Part shown: one piece after another, positions 17,072 to 26,697 of the stretch | How the letters are laid out: the number at the start of each line of letters is the position of its first letter | Numbering within the stretch: the first letter of the stretch is position 1 | Notes under the pieces: model-generated | Databases searched by the model: none | Told to the model about the DNA's origin: nothing | What the model saw: only the letters and a program-made list of their open reading frames with translations | Translations under genes and position numbers: made by a program | Source of the DNA: Pseudomonadales bacterium | GTDB taxonomy: Bacteria; Pseudomonadota; Gammaproteobacteria; Pseudomonadales; Ketobacteraceae | DNA length: 64,000 nucleotides | Assembly: GCA_002708905.1 (NCBI GenBank) | Contig: PAPM01000039.1 | Location: 310,001-374,000 of the forward strand | Direction: 5' to 3'

Positions 17072-19515
17072 TCCACACTTTCGCTGTCATTCGGCGTTCG
17101 ATCGGGAAATCCAGCGCTTTTACGCGGCGATTGGTGATGCCAGGTTTTGTTTGCCAGCACCATCAACGCCGGCGCCAATAGATAGGTGGCGATCAGCGCC
17201 AACACAATACATCCCGCCGTGGTCATACCAAAGATCATCATGTTGGACATGAGGGATTGGGTATAGATGGCAAACCCCGCACTCAACACGATCGACGTAA
17301 TCAGCATGGCCCGACCGGTGGAGGTCAGTGTGGCTTCTACCGCATAGGCCGGGTCCCCGGTTTTCAGATACACTCTGCGAAAGCCGTGCATGAAATGAAT
17401 ATTGTCATCCACGGTTAAACCTATGGCGATGGAGCCTACCAGCATGGTCAGCATGTCCAGGCGGATACCCACCAGCTGCAACCCGGCCAGGATAATCAGG
17501 ATCGGGAGCAACGAAGGGATCATGCTGAGCAAACCCAGTTTGATATCGCCGATCAGCATCACCATCATCAACGTGATAATAACGGCCGCTATGCCGTAGC
17601 TCTCGGCTGTCGACACCAGCATCTTGCCGAATGTAACACCCAAAATAGGGGCCACACCGGTGAAGCTGACCTTGACGTCATAGGGTGCCATTTCCTGCTG
17701 CATATAGGCCTGCATTTTTTCAACCACTTCCTGTGCGTATATCGCATCGAACCAGGGCGTGGTCACCGTCACCCGCGCGACCTGATAGCCTTTGTCCAGC
17801 ACATTCAGCAGATCATCCGGCTCATCCAACTCCACCAGAAACAGCTCCTGACTGATCAGCGCAGGATCATCCGGCACCGTGAAATGGTTCTCATCATTAT
17901 CATGCAGTGCACGGTTGGTTTCCTTGATGATATTCACCACGCTGATGGCTTTGGTAATACTCCAGTGCTCACCCTCCCAGGTCACAACCTCCTGTTGCAC
18001 CCGGTCCAGAGCCTGCAACAGAGGCGCATTAATCACGCCCCGATCCTTACCGGTATCCAGCATGATTTCAAAATTGATGGTGGAGCCCATGTGCGCTTCG
18101 TAATTCTTTATACTCTTGAGGGCTTCGTTTTCCTGGGGCAGCCACGCCAGGGGGTGGTGGGAAAACTGAATCTGACTGACGATGGCGATGGCCGAAACAA
18201 ATATCGCCATCCCGCAACCGACAATGATCTTGGGATGTCGGGTGGCAGTTCGGGCGGACCAGGCCAGTATCGGCTGCAGGCCTTTGTTCTCATCCTGAGG
18301 CAATGCTCTGCGTTTGATGGGAAGCACCGCAATCAGGCTGGGCAGAATAAAAACCGTAAGTAAAAAAGCGATCAGCGATCCCAGTGCACCGTAAATGCCA
18401 AGCGCAGCCACCAGTGTTAAATCCGATGTGGCAAACGATGCCAGGCCCGCTGCGGTGGTGATACTGGTGAAGAACATGGGTAGTCCGGTATGCCCAAGCG
18501 CAGCCGCCATGGCATGAATCTTTTCATCACCGGCATCGTAATTACGATAAAACATCGTCAGCAAATGAATACTGTCACCGACACAGACGGCCAGTAAGAA
18601 GGCCGGCAGGATCGACGTACTGACCTGCATGGGTGTGCCGAAAATCGCCATCAGAGAGAGGGTCACCAGCACACCCAGCGTCATGGCCAGCAGCGGCATA
18701 AACACCCCGGACCAACGGCGGAATATGATAAACAGCAGGATACCGATGATCAGATTTCCCAGCCCGGAGAACACCGTAAAATCCCGCTCCAGAATTTTGG
18801 ACAGCATCATCGCAATCGGCATACTGCCGGTCAGCCGGATCTGATCGGACATGACACCGCGATACTGATCCAGAATGGACTGGATCTTTATCTCAGCCTC
18901 CCCGGACTCCTGTTCCCCCAGATAGCCACGATGCCAATTACCCTGCTTGTCCTTCACATTGAGAAAGGAATCCAGGCGCACCAGCATGGCAATCATCCGA
19001 CCGTCACCGGAAATCAGGAAATTTTTATAGTTATCGCTGTTGAAGGCGTAGTCTTTTAGTTTCTGCAGTTCAACCGGATCATCCGGCAGCACTTCCGGCA
19101 GCAACTCTTCGATGAACAGCGTATCGTCTGCTCCATGGGTATAGCGGGCATTGACCAGTGAATCCACCGTGTCCACATAGGGCACTTCATCTTCCAACTG
19201 ACGATGCAGGGCGTGCAACTGGGTGGCAAAGTTTTGGTTGAAGATGTCGTCCACTTCGATGGTAATGATGAAGACTTCATCCCGACCGAAGGTTTCCTTG
19301 AAATGATCGTAGAGCAATATTTCCGGGGAGCCTTTCTCCAGGAAACCTTCAATGCTGGTATCCTGCTCCAGGCGCGGCAATTGGGAGGACATCGCCCCCA
19401 CGATAACCAGGCAGCAGAGTAACCAGTACCAGGGATGCCTGCCCATGGATAAACCCAGGGATTCAAACCCCCGCTCGACTTTCGCTTTCCAGTTTGATTT
19501 GTTCTTATTAGACAT
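17068..19515 (-). CDS. RND/MMPL-type exporter
   Basis: 815 aa with the two-half layout of the COG1033 group of predicted RND exporters: one N-terminal helix (about 32-48), a large periplasmic loop beginning EQDTSIEGFLEKGSPE, a five-helix cluster at about 230-400, a second helix at about 425-445, a second loop, and a final five-helix cluster ending near residue 790. Polar residues within TM segments (SVCVGDSIHLL in the first half, GLTVDDNIHFMHGF in the second) match the proton-relay positions of the family. Substrates in this group include hopanoids, lipids and unknown hydrophobic molecules. It lies in the inner membrane. The HDOD gene is 73 bp upstream on the same strand and may share a promoter. 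Confidence 0.9.
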   Translation of the reverse strand: MSNKNKSNWKAKVERGFESLGLSMGRHPWYWLLCCLVIVGAMSSQLPRLEQDTSIEGFLEKGSPEILLYDHFKETFGRDEVFIITIEVDDIFNQNFATQLHALHRQLEDEVPYVDTVDSLVNARYTHGADDTLFIEELLPEVLPDDPVELQKLKDYAFNSDNYKNFLISGDGRMIAMLVRLDSFLNVKDKQGNWHRGYLGEQESGEAEIKIQSILDQYRGVMSDQIRLTGSMPIAMMLSKILERDFTVFSGLGNLIIGILLFIIFRRWSGVFMPLLAMTLGVLVTLSLMAIFGTPMQVSTSILPAFLLAVCVGDSIHLLTMFYRNYDAGDEKIHAMAAALGHTGLPMFFTSITTAAGLASFATSDLTLVAALGIYGALGSLIAFLLTVFILPSLIAVLPIKRRALPQDENKGLQPILAWSARTATRHPKIIVGCGMAIFVSAIAIVSQIQFSHHPLAWLPQENEALKSIKNYEAHMGSTINFEIMLDTGKDRGVINAPLLQALDRVQQEVVTWEGEHWSITKAISVVNIIKETNRALHDNDENHFTVPDDPALISQELFLVELDEPDDLLNVLDKGYQVARVTVTTPWFDAIYAQEVVEKMQAYMQQEMAPYDVKVSFTGVAPILGVTFGKMLVSTAESYGIAAVIITLMMVMLIGDIKLGLLSMIPSLLPILIILAGLQLVGIRLDMLTMLVGSIAIGLTVDDNIHFMHGFRRVYLKTGDPAYAVEATLTSTGRAMLITSIVLSAGFAIYTQSLMSNMMIFGMTTAGCIVLALIATYLLAPALMVLANKTWHHQSPRKSAGFPDRTPNDSESVD

Positions 19516-19588
19516 ATGATCGCCAGCCCCAATGATCAGGAGCTAGATGATGGGTGCACAACACCGTGCCGTCAATAGGCCAAATGGA

Positions 19589-20848
19589 TTACGCCAGCAG
19601 CGTTTTCAGCTCCTGGATGTGGGCCTTTGCCTCATCCAGAACGGACAGGCTCAGGCTGGGGGTAAGATTGCCCAAGGCCAGCTTGTGAAAGGCCGGAACC
19701 TCATCGATGCGCGGTAACTTAAGTTCAGCCCGTTGCCCCACCAACGCATGCAGGTGGGCAATGATCAAGACATCGGTGTAGTCCGCTGCCTCATCATGCT
19801 CACGAAACCAGTTATTCTGGTGCTGAGCCGCCCGCACATAGTCTTCACCAATACCCCACTCCCTCAACGCCAACCCGGAAAGTTCCGGCGTGAGCCGGGT
19901 AAGCATCTCCTGCAAGGTGTCGGGCTTTTCCAGCAAATCAGGGTAGGCAGCGGCGGCCCGCAACAAAGGCAGCGATCCGATTTCATGGAGCAGTCCCACC
20001 AACAGCGCGGTCTCGCTCTGCAAGCCCGGCGTCAGCTTGGCCAGCACGGCGCACAAGGCGGCTATATCAATCGCGTGGCGCCACCGCTGCAGCATAAGTG
20101 ATTTCAGTTTGAGGTCCCCGACCACGAACAGATCGCGCGTTGCCAGGCTCATTACAATTTGCTGGGCTTTATTCACACCCAGCCGCATTAAACCGGTTTT
20201 AACCGATGAGCAGGGTTGGTACCCCCGGAACAATGCACTGTTTGCCACCTTAAGTAATCGGGCAACAATGGCGGGGTCTGCGGACATGATGGTCACAACC
20301 TGCTCCATGCAATAATCGTCATCCGCCAAAGCTTTGCGCAGCCTTACTGCTATACCAGGCATCGCCGGTAGTGCAAGACGACCATTCTGAAATTGCTGCA
20401 GCAACCGGTTAACCAAAGGGTGCTCAATCCATTCCAGTTCAGCGACTTCATCATTTGCAAACAGCTGCGCCGGTTTTCGCTGCACCTGATGGCTACGTAA
20501 CTTCGAAGCTTCGATCCGCAACAGTTCAGAGCCCTGGGCAGCAATAACGTTATAGGGTGACGGACGCACCTGCCCTATCGGGTAACCGGCATCCGGGTCA
20601 CCTACCCGAATAGTCCGCACCTCACCAGAGGGTGTCTCCACCGCCATTTCACCCTTTACCAAAAAATAAGCAAAGGGTTCGATGCCGTTAAACGCCATAA
20701 TCCGAGTCGGCGCGGCCAAATGCACGGTGCGACAACTGGCGGCAATGGACTTGATTTCCGGGATGGACCAATCGCTGAAATAAGGTAACCCGTGCGTAAT
20801 GCGGCACAATAGACTGACGGGAACCGGACCAGCGGATGCCTGGTTCAT
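19589..20848 (-). CDS. cNMP-binding-like and HDOD domain protein
   Basis: 419 aa. Residues about 18-125 look like a cyclic-nucleotide-binding beta-roll (PYFSDWSIPEIKSIAASC at the start, FLVKGEMAVETPSGE in the middle), but the classical phosphate-binding cassette is not clear, so ligand binding is uncertain. Residues about 140-345 are an HDOD domain: LPAMPGIAVRLRKAL, MSADPAIVARLLKVANSALF and later ETALLVGLLHEIGSLPLL. HDOD proteins are non-catalytic relatives of HD-GYP proteins and act as signalling scaffolds in motility, biofilm or cell-cycle control. It probably acts in the cytosol. Confidence 0.9.
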   Translation of the reverse strand: MNQASAGPVPVSLLCRITHGLPYFSDWSIPEIKSIAASCRTVHLAAPTRIMAFNGIEPFAYFLVKGEMAVETPSGEVRTIRVGDPDAGYPIGQVRPSPYNVIAAQGSELLRIEASKLRSHQVQRKPAQLFANDEVAELEWIEHPLVNRLLQQFQNGRLALPAMPGIAVRLRKALADDDYCMEQVVTIMSADPAIVARLLKVANSALFRGYQPCSSVKTGLMRLGVNKAQQIVMSLATRDLFVVGDLKLKSLMLQRWRHAIDIAALCAVLAKLTPGLQSETALLVGLLHEIGSLPLLRAAAAYPDLLEKPDTLQEMLTRLTPELSGLALREWGIGEDYVRAAQHQNNWFREHDEAADYTDVLIIAHLHALVGQRAELKLPRIDEVPAFHKLALGNLTPSLSLSVLDEAKAHIQELKTLLA

Positions 20849-21113
20849 TGGGAGACTTCCTCACTTCAGGGTGCGTTCTAAAAATTATAGGAAATTCTGG
20901 GAAATTCGCGTGGCTGCGTAATTTAGCAAGCTACAGCGCTGCAACCAGCTCCTTGAAAACCCGATAATTTATTAATAAACAGATACTTGTATACCGGGGA
21001 AAGGAACGGGAGCTAACACAGCCAGTCAACAACGCCTATTCGGCTGGAGCGCTAACTGTATATAATGCTGGGGAAGTCGTGCCGATGCCCATTCCATTGC
21101 GAGGATTAATGCC

Positions 21114-22256
21114 ATGACGTCCGTAGCGTTGAACGAGACCCACGCTCATCCCCCATGGATTCTGGAACTACCGGAGGACTTTTATCGCCAGCCGCAAAAA
21201 GTGCAGGTCCCGTTTGATCCGGGGACCATTCTGACGGCCACGCTGGATCTGGCCATACGCACTGGGTTGTCCGCCTGGATGGCAGGCATCAGTTTTCCCA
21301 GTTATCCCGGTTCCAGCCTGGCGGAAACACTGAGGGGCGAGCATGCCTCGCACGGGGGTACCGATGAAGAAGTGTTTCATCAACCCAGGCCAATGCCGGA
21401 ATTTGAAGTGACGGAAGTTGCACGCCCCAAAGGCGTGGTGGACGGCATTTTCGAACAGGTTCAATGGCCGTCAGTCTATAACGCCATCAATCACCAGTCT
21501 CATGATAACAATGACGCTGCGGTGGCCTGGTATTGGCGCCATGGGGACAAACCCCGCCCCACCATCGTACTGGTACACGGCTTTTTGGCACCCTGGTGGG
21601 AGGTGAACGAGTTCTACCTGGGCTCGCGCTTTCTCTACGAGCTGGGCTGCGACGTGATTCTGAAAACCTTGCCGCACCATGGGCCCCGGAGTCGACGGGC
21701 CAAGAATGTGAGCGGCATGGATTTCATTTCCCGTGGCATTGATGCGCTGAATCACGCGGTGGTACAAAGCACCTATGACATCCGCACCCTGCTGGATTTT
21801 CTTCAACGCCAGGGAGTGGAACACATGGGCATTACCGGGGTGAGCCTGGGTGGCTACACGACCGCGCTGATGGCGGGACTGGATAAACGCTTTGAATTTG
21901 CCATTCCATTGGTCCCCCTGGTCAGCCTGCCGGATGCCATGATGGAATGGAAGCCACTGGATACCATTATAAAAACCGCCATGCGCTGGTATAACGTGGG
22001 CATGCAGGAGATTCGTGCCACCACCGGGTTTCACAGCCCACTGGCGCGACCCGTACTGCTGCCGCCGGAACGCCTGATGATCATCGGCGGGTTGGGGGAT
22101 AAGCTGGCCACACCCCGGCATTCCGAGACCCTGCAGCAACACTGGGGTAATTGCGCGCTGCATTGGCATGCCGGTGCCCACGCGATACCGCGACAACAAC
22201 AGCAGACCAATCAGGTGAAACAGGCGTTTCTTGAAAGTATTGGATTTCTGCCCTGA
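21114..22256 (+). CDS. Alpha/beta hydrolase
   Basis: 380 aa with no signal peptide. The central fold shows TIVLVHGFLAPWWEVN at about 150-165, a GCDVILKTLPHHG strand-loop, and the nucleophile elbow GITGVSLGGYTTALM with the Ser in GVSLGG. A likely acid-His pair is in GGLGDKLATP and GAHAI near the C-terminus. Most similar in layout to the abhydrolase-18-like uncharacterised hydrolases; the substrate is unknown. A TATAAT sits at 21061-21066 upstream. It precedes the first WS/DGAT gene by 178 bp on the same strand. Confidence 0.85.
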   Translation: MTSVALNETHAHPPWILELPEDFYRQPQKVQVPFDPGTILTATLDLAIRTGLSAWMAGISFPSYPGSSLAETLRGEHASHGGTDEEVFHQPRPMPEFEVTEVARPKGVVDGIFEQVQWPSVYNAINHQSHDNNDAAVAWYWRHGDKPRPTIVLVHGFLAPWWEVNEFYLGSRFLYELGCDVILKTLPHHGPRSRRAKNVSGMDFISRGIDALNHAVVQSTYDIRTLLDFLQRQGVEHMGITGVSLGGYTTALMAGLDKRFEFAIPLVPLVSLPDAMMEWKPLDTIIKTAMRWYNVGMQEIRATTGFHSPLARPVLLPPERLMIIGGLGDKLATPRHSETLQQHWGNCALHWHAGAHAIPRQQQQTNQVKQAFLESIGFLP

Positions 22257-22434
22257 TCCCACTACCGCCGATCATTCAATATGCCGAAGGACATCCCTGG
22301 ACAAGCCCTATTGTCGGGTGCGACAACAGCTGAGTTGACAGCAGTAGTGCTGCAATGAGTCAATAGTCGTTTCCTTCCAGAATAATTAATAATAATTTTC
22401 GGCCTTTGCCCTTGCGCGCCTCAAGGAGGATTGA

Positions 22435-23880
22435 GTGAAAAAACTCGGCATGATCGACGACACGTTTTTACGCTTCGAAAGTCGGCGACAACCCCTTCAT
22501 ATCGGCACACTGATGTTGTTTGAACCCCAGGGAGAAGATCCAAAAGAGTTTGTAGCAAAGCTGGCGGATCGCTTACGGCAATCCAACCAGGCAGCCGCCC
22601 CTTTTAATCAACGACTGATTGTCAAACGGGGAATTCACTACTGGAAGGAAACCCAGGATTTCGATCTGGCCCATCATTTTGTGCACATTGCCCTGCCCAA
22701 ACCAGGCCGCATTCGTGAATTGCTGGCGATGGTCTCCCGTGTGCACTGCGGCCATCTCGACCGAGCCTACCCCCTGTGGCGCCTGTATCTGATAGAGGGC
22801 CTGGAAGACGGCCGCTTTGCAGTTTACATCAAGGTGCATCATTCGCTTATGGACGGTGTCGCCGGCATTCGTCTGTTGGTGAAATCCATGTCCACCAACC
22901 TGGAGACTTCTCTGGAACTACCGCCACCCTGGGAAGTGCCCACCAAACCCTCCAGGACCCGCAACCTGCCCGTACCCAATCCAGCCACCGGAGGATTATC
23001 GGCGTTGCGCTCGCTGGCTCGTGAACATGTTAATTCTGTGGTGCCGGTACTGAAGGAAGTCACCAGCAATATCAAAGATCTCTGGAATAAAAATTCAGAC
23101 TTCGTGTTTGGCGGACAGGCTCCACGCAGTTTATTCAATCAAAAGGTGAGCGCCACCCGCCGCTTTGCTGCCCAATCCTATTCCACCCCCAGAATCAAGG
23201 CGGTGGCTGAGTACTACCAGACCACCATGAACGATGTGGTGTTGGCCATGTGCGGCAGCGCCCTGCGGCAATACCTGATTGATCTGGATGCCTTGCCATC
23301 ACGCCCTCTGGTAGCGGCGGTGCCGGTTTCGGTAAGACGGGACAACTCCGAGCTGAGCAACGAAATTTCCTTTACCTTCACCCATCTGGCCACGCACATT
23401 GATAATCCAAGGGAGCGGATGCTTGCCATCAAAAACTGCATGGATTACAACAAAGCGCATCTGAGAAAGCTTTCGCCGGATCAGTCATTGGTGTGCGGTG
23501 CGATCAAGCTGTTACCCGGCGCGCTCAACGCCATCACCGGTTTCTCCCCGGATTCGGTATTGGGCAATGTCATCATTTCTCATGTACCCGGCCCCCGTCG
23601 CACCATGTACTGGCAAGGGGCCAAGCTTTGCGGCCTTTATCCCGCATCCCTGATTGTCGACTATGGTGCGCTGAATATTACCTTGATCAGTCGACAGGAT
23701 TTTGTGGATGTGGGCATCATTGCCTGCCGCAAAACCGTTCCGCAAATGCAGCGTTTGCTGAAATATCTTGAGGATGCACTGGTCGCGTTGGAAGCCACCA
23801 CCCAGGCGGAAAGCAAAGTGCCTGCAAAACCTTTGAAGCAGCAGACTCCCGCAACAAAGGTGCCGGAATTGGAAAGTTGA
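22435..23880 (+). CDS. Wax ester synthase/diacylglycerol acyltransferase (WS/DGAT) 1
   Basis: 481 aa starting with GTG behind AAGGAGGA, an almost perfect Shine-Dalgarno. The catalytic motif HHxxxDG is present as HHSLMDG (His135, His136, Asp140, Gly141). Other family markers are PLWRLYLIEG before it, NDVVLAMCGSALRQYL at about 262-277, and NVIISHVPGP(RR)TMYWQGA at about 379-395. The enzyme joins an acyl-CoA to a fatty alcohol or diacylglycerol, giving wax esters or triacylglycerol stored as cytosolic lipid bodies. A paralogue lies at 32834-34252, which supports real neutral-lipid storage in this organism. Confidence 0.95.
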   Translation: MKKLGMIDDTFLRFESRRQPLHIGTLMLFEPQGEDPKEFVAKLADRLRQSNQAAAPFNQRLIVKRGIHYWKETQDFDLAHHFVHIALPKPGRIRELLAMVSRVHCGHLDRAYPLWRLYLIEGLEDGRFAVYIKVHHSLMDGVAGIRLLVKSMSTNLETSLELPPPWEVPTKPSRTRNLPVPNPATGGLSALRSLAREHVNSVVPVLKEVTSNIKDLWNKNSDFVFGGQAPRSLFNQKVSATRRFAAQSYSTPRIKAVAEYYQTTMNDVVLAMCGSALRQYLIDLDALPSRPLVAAVPVSVRRDNSELSNEISFTFTHLATHIDNPRERMLAIKNCMDYNKAHLRKLSPDQSLVCGAIKLLPGALNAITGFSPDSVLGNVIISHVPGPRRTMYWQGAKLCGLYPASLIVDYGALNITLISRQDFVDVGIIACRKTVPQMQRLLKYLEDALVALEATTQAESKVPAKPLKQQTPATKVPELES

Positions 23881-23941
23881 AACAATCATCCAATAAGAGA
23901 CTCTAATTTTTCTACAGTAAGAAGGCAAAAAGGAAAAAACC

Positions 23942-24331
23942 ATGTTCAGTCACGTGATGTTTGGCACTGATGATATTACCAAGGCGAAACAATTCTATGA
24001 TTCCACCCTGGGGGTACTGGGTTACCGTCCCGGCGTGTTAGATGACAAAGGGCGTTGCTTTTACGTTACGCCAACCGGTGTTTTCGGGATTACCATTCCC
24101 ATCAACGGCGAACCGGCCACCTTTGCCAATGGTGGCACCGTCGGCTTTGTGGCTGCCAACGAAGCCAAGGTTAATGAGTGGCATCAAGCCGGCCTGCAAA
24201 ATGGTGGTAGCGAGTGTGAAGATCCCCCGGGTCTGCGGCAAAACGCCTTTGGCAACCTGTACATTGCCTACCTCCGGGATCCGTCCGGGAACAAAATCTG
24301 TGCCATGTACCGAGCAGGAGCAAAAGAATGA
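23942..24331 (+). CDS. VOC family (glyoxalase-like) protein
   Basis: 129 aa in the single-domain glyoxalase/bleomycin-resistance/dioxygenase fold: MFSHVMFGTDDITKAKQFYD at the start, a glycine-rich FVAANEAKVNEWHQAG in the middle, and a closing YIAYLRDPSGNKICAMYR. Metal ligand candidates are His4 and the Asp/Glu near the C-terminal strand. The activity cannot be deduced. The stop overlaps the start of the ABM gene (ATGA overlap of 4 bp), so the two are translationally coupled. Confidence 0.9.
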   Translation: MFSHVMFGTDDITKAKQFYDSTLGVLGYRPGVLDDKGRCFYVTPTGVFGITIPINGEPATFANGGTVGFVAANEAKVNEWHQAGLQNGGSECEDPPGLRQNAFGNLYIAYLRDPSGNKICAMYRAGAKE

Positions 24332-24615
24332 GTTTCCGGTTATTAGTCCAGTTTCCCGTCAAAGCAGATCAGGTGAATGCTTTCCTGGAATTAATGCAAA
24401 CCGCAAAATCCCGCATTGCCAATGCCGAAGGTTGCGAAGGCGTTGAGGTACTGCACAGCATCGAAACACCCACCAAGGTGATCCTGTCCGAAGTATGGCA
24501 GTCCAGGGAGTTGCACGATGTATACGCTGAAAAGATGCGGGCCTCCGGCTCCATGAACGCGATGGCTGATTTTCTGGCTGGGGCGCCGGAATCGGAGTAT
24601 TTTGAAGTCCTCTAA
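24328..24615 (+). CDS. Antibiotic biosynthesis monooxygenase (ABM, YgiN-like)
   Basis: 95 aa ferredoxin-like fold protein: FRLLVQFPVKADQVNAFLEL at the start, CEGVEVLHSIETPTKVILSEVWQS in the middle, then a helix HDVYAEKMRAS. ABM-family proteins are cofactor-free quinol or polyketide monooxygenases. Here it is coupled to a VOC protein, a pairing often seen in detoxification of quinones or dicarbonyls; that role is inferred. The stop overlaps the stop of the convergent thioesterase gene by 4 bp. Confidence 0.88.
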   Translation: MSFRLLVQFPVKADQVNAFLELMQTAKSRIANAEGCEGVEVLHSIETPTKVILSEVWQSRELHDVYAEKMRASGSMNAMADFLAGAPESEYFEVL

Positions 24616-25070
24616 GCCCCAGCTGTCACCAACACCCCGGCATGGTCTGTGACCACGCCGGGTGCACCTGCCAACAACAGATCCCGCACGTCTCCCGGCA
24701 CCGCCGTTTTGGTGAACTCAGCCGCGTCCACCATGACATAGACGGTTTCACATTCCGCCACCACAGTCTGGGTCTGATGCTTAACCATATGGAAATTCAG
24801 CGTAAATGATGTATTGCCCACCTGGGTGGCCAGCACACTGATCGCCAGTACATCATCGAAGCGGGCCGGGTTTTTCCATTGGGTAGTCTGCTTCACCAGT
24901 TGGCAATCCAAGCCACGGGCCAACAGCTTTTTGTAGTCACCAAACACAGCTCGAAAAAACTCTGTCGATGCGGTGTCAACATAATCACCATAACGAGCAT
25001 TAAACACCACTTCCTGAGCATCACACTCACAGTAGCGAACTTTCAGAAAATACGTAAACGCCGCTTCCAT
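24612..25070 (-). CDS. Hotdog-fold acyl-CoA thioesterase, 4HBT/YbgC-like
   Basis: 152 aa. The N-terminal segment VRYCECDAQEVVFNARYGDYVDTA matches the 4-hydroxybenzoyl-CoA thioesterase pattern (VR..DtD..G.vyn..Y..y), with the catalytic Asp at residue 17 (ECDAQ). The remainder is the usual hotdog beta-sheet. These enzymes hydrolyse acyl- or aroyl-CoA. The gene converges with the ABM gene with a 4-bp overlap of stops. Its upstream region faces the lipoprotein gene, so both promoters lie in 25071-25308. Confidence 0.88.
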   Translation of the reverse strand: MEAAFTYFLKVRYCECDAQEVVFNARYGDYVDTASTEFFRAVFGDYKKLLARGLDCQLVKQTTQWKNPARFDDVLAISVLATQVGNTSFTLNFHMVKHQTQTVVAECETVYVMVDAAEFTKTAVPGDVRDLLLAGAPGVVTDHAGVLVTAGA

Positions 25071-25308
25071 AACGCCTTTCCATTAAGAATACAGACCAAT
25101 AACTTTCAGCTTTCCACGGGCATAGCAACTTATGTGAGAAGCCCCCATGAACTTATCACACTAACTCACGGAATTTAGTAGATATTTTAACAGACAATAT
25201 CATATTGCGTTTTAAGTGCTCATTATTATGACGCAGCAAAGAAATCTTTCTTAGTCTTTCATTAAGTACCTTGTATACCCCAGGTTGCGTTTAAGGAAGG
25301 ACTCGACC

Positions 25309-26592
25309 ATGAAAACTCCAACATTTATATCATCTTTTTCACTTAAACTACCCTTACTTGCCGCGTTGTGTATCGCATTTCAGGGCGCCACGCTCACCGG
25401 CTGTTCGACCCACAGCGCACTGATGGTCGAACAGGTTGAAGAACAAACCAGCCATCAGCAGAAAATTCAGAAAGTGATGGATGCGCTGAAGATCACAGAA
25501 TCCCGTGTGGCGGTCGCGAAGTCGAACAATGTCGACATCTATTCTCCCAATCAGATGGCTGCCGCCAAAGAAGCCCTGGCAGAAGCCCGTCGCTACACTG
25601 AACGCTTCCAGGCTGATCCCGAGAATGTAAACCGATCCATTTCGTTATTCTTTGGCGATACCATGGGGGATAAGGCGCTGTCCCTGATCGCTCGAGCGAA
25701 TGAGGCATTGGATCAGGCGGAGGATAACAAGCAGCAAGCCGATGCGATCTTCGCTGACGCCAACGAGAATTTCATCTGGTTGAAGAAATTCCAGGCCCCC
25801 GTCAATTTTCGCTATGAATACGAGGATCTTGAATACACACAACGCTACCTGATTGAGTACGTCGCAGACGGTAATCTGGAAGCAGCCCGGCAGGGTCTGC
25901 CCCGTCTGTTGAAGGAACAACATGCACTGGAAATCGCAGCAGCACAGCGGTTCTATCTGCACAGTCTGAGCCAGAAAATTCAACGTCAGGAAGGTGGCGT
26001 GGTGGATCGCTATGCGTCGCTGAGTTATAGCGCGGCCATCGGGGCACTGAATCGAGCCAACAATGTGATTGCCGCCAACACACGGGATGAGGCCGCCATA
26101 GAGCAGGCGAAAGCGGATGCCGAATTCTCCTTCGCTGTTGCCAACGCGGTGGCTGCCGACATGCAGAATCTGACGAAAATGGATCGCCAGGAACTGGAGC
26201 GCTGGTTAATCCTGCTGCAAGCCAAGTTGTTTGAAATAGGACGTCATATTGGCGCCAGTGATGTTCGCGATCACAAGCTGATGCAGCAACTGCAGTTGCT
26301 GACGGATGCCTCAGCCACACACAATGACAACGCCCAGCAGGTGGAACAGATTGCAGAAGCTTCCAACCCGCCCGACCAACCGGCGATCGACGCGTCCGCA
26401 CCACTGACGGAAGAAGCCGCCATCAGCCAGCGCATGAATCAACTGGAGCAAACGCTGGGTGATCAAATCAAAGCGCTGTCAGAGCAGCTGCGGTCAATGA
26501 AGTCAGCCAACAAGAATGCGCAGGCGACGCCAGCCTATGAAATACCGGATACCGCCCCGGCGCCAAAACGAAAAGCACTGTTTGGCAACTGA
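25309..26592 (+). CDS. Coiled-coil lipoprotein of unknown function
   Basis: 427 aa from the ATG at 25309, which has AAGGAAGG upstream; an in-frame TTG 24 bp upstream is less likely. The signal peptide ends in a lipobox LTGC, with Cys at residue 32. The mature part is almost entirely helical with heptad-like Ala/Glu/Gln/Leu patterns (residues about 50-270), a Pro-rich linker near 355-370, a short second coiled coil (MNQLEQTLGDQIKALSEQL) and a basic C-terminus. The segment SPNQMAAAKEALAEARRY resembles DUF4398-type lipoproteins. Probably attached to the outer membrane; the partner is unknown. Confidence 0.82.
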   Translation: MKTPTFISSFSLKLPLLAALCIAFQGATLTGCSTHSALMVEQVEEQTSHQQKIQKVMDALKITESRVAVAKSNNVDIYSPNQMAAAKEALAEARRYTERFQADPENVNRSISLFFGDTMGDKALSLIARANEALDQAEDNKQQADAIFADANENFIWLKKFQAPVNFRYEYEDLEYTQRYLIEYVADGNLEAARQGLPRLLKEQHALEIAAAQRFYLHSLSQKIQRQEGGVVDRYASLSYSAAIGALNRANNVIAANTRDEAAIEQAKADAEFSFAVANAVAADMQNLTKMDRQELERWLILLQAKLFEIGRHIGASDVRDHKLMQQLQLLTDASATHNDNAQQVEQIAEASNPPDQPAIDASAPLTEEAAISQRMNQLEQTLGDQIKALSEQLRSMKSANKNAQATPAYEIPDTAPAPKRKALFGN

Positions 26593-26697
26593 TGCCTTCC
26601 GATGCCGATATTCCCACCGCAGCCGCTGACCATCAGGGTGAGGTGGGTATATAACAGGATGGAACTGACCAAGAGAGTGAGGCTTCTCTTTCAGAAA

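Noticed and set aside
22311-22326. TTGTCG/CGACAA hairpin as terminator of the alpha/beta hydrolase gene
   Set aside because: Six pairs and no T tract; too weak to call.
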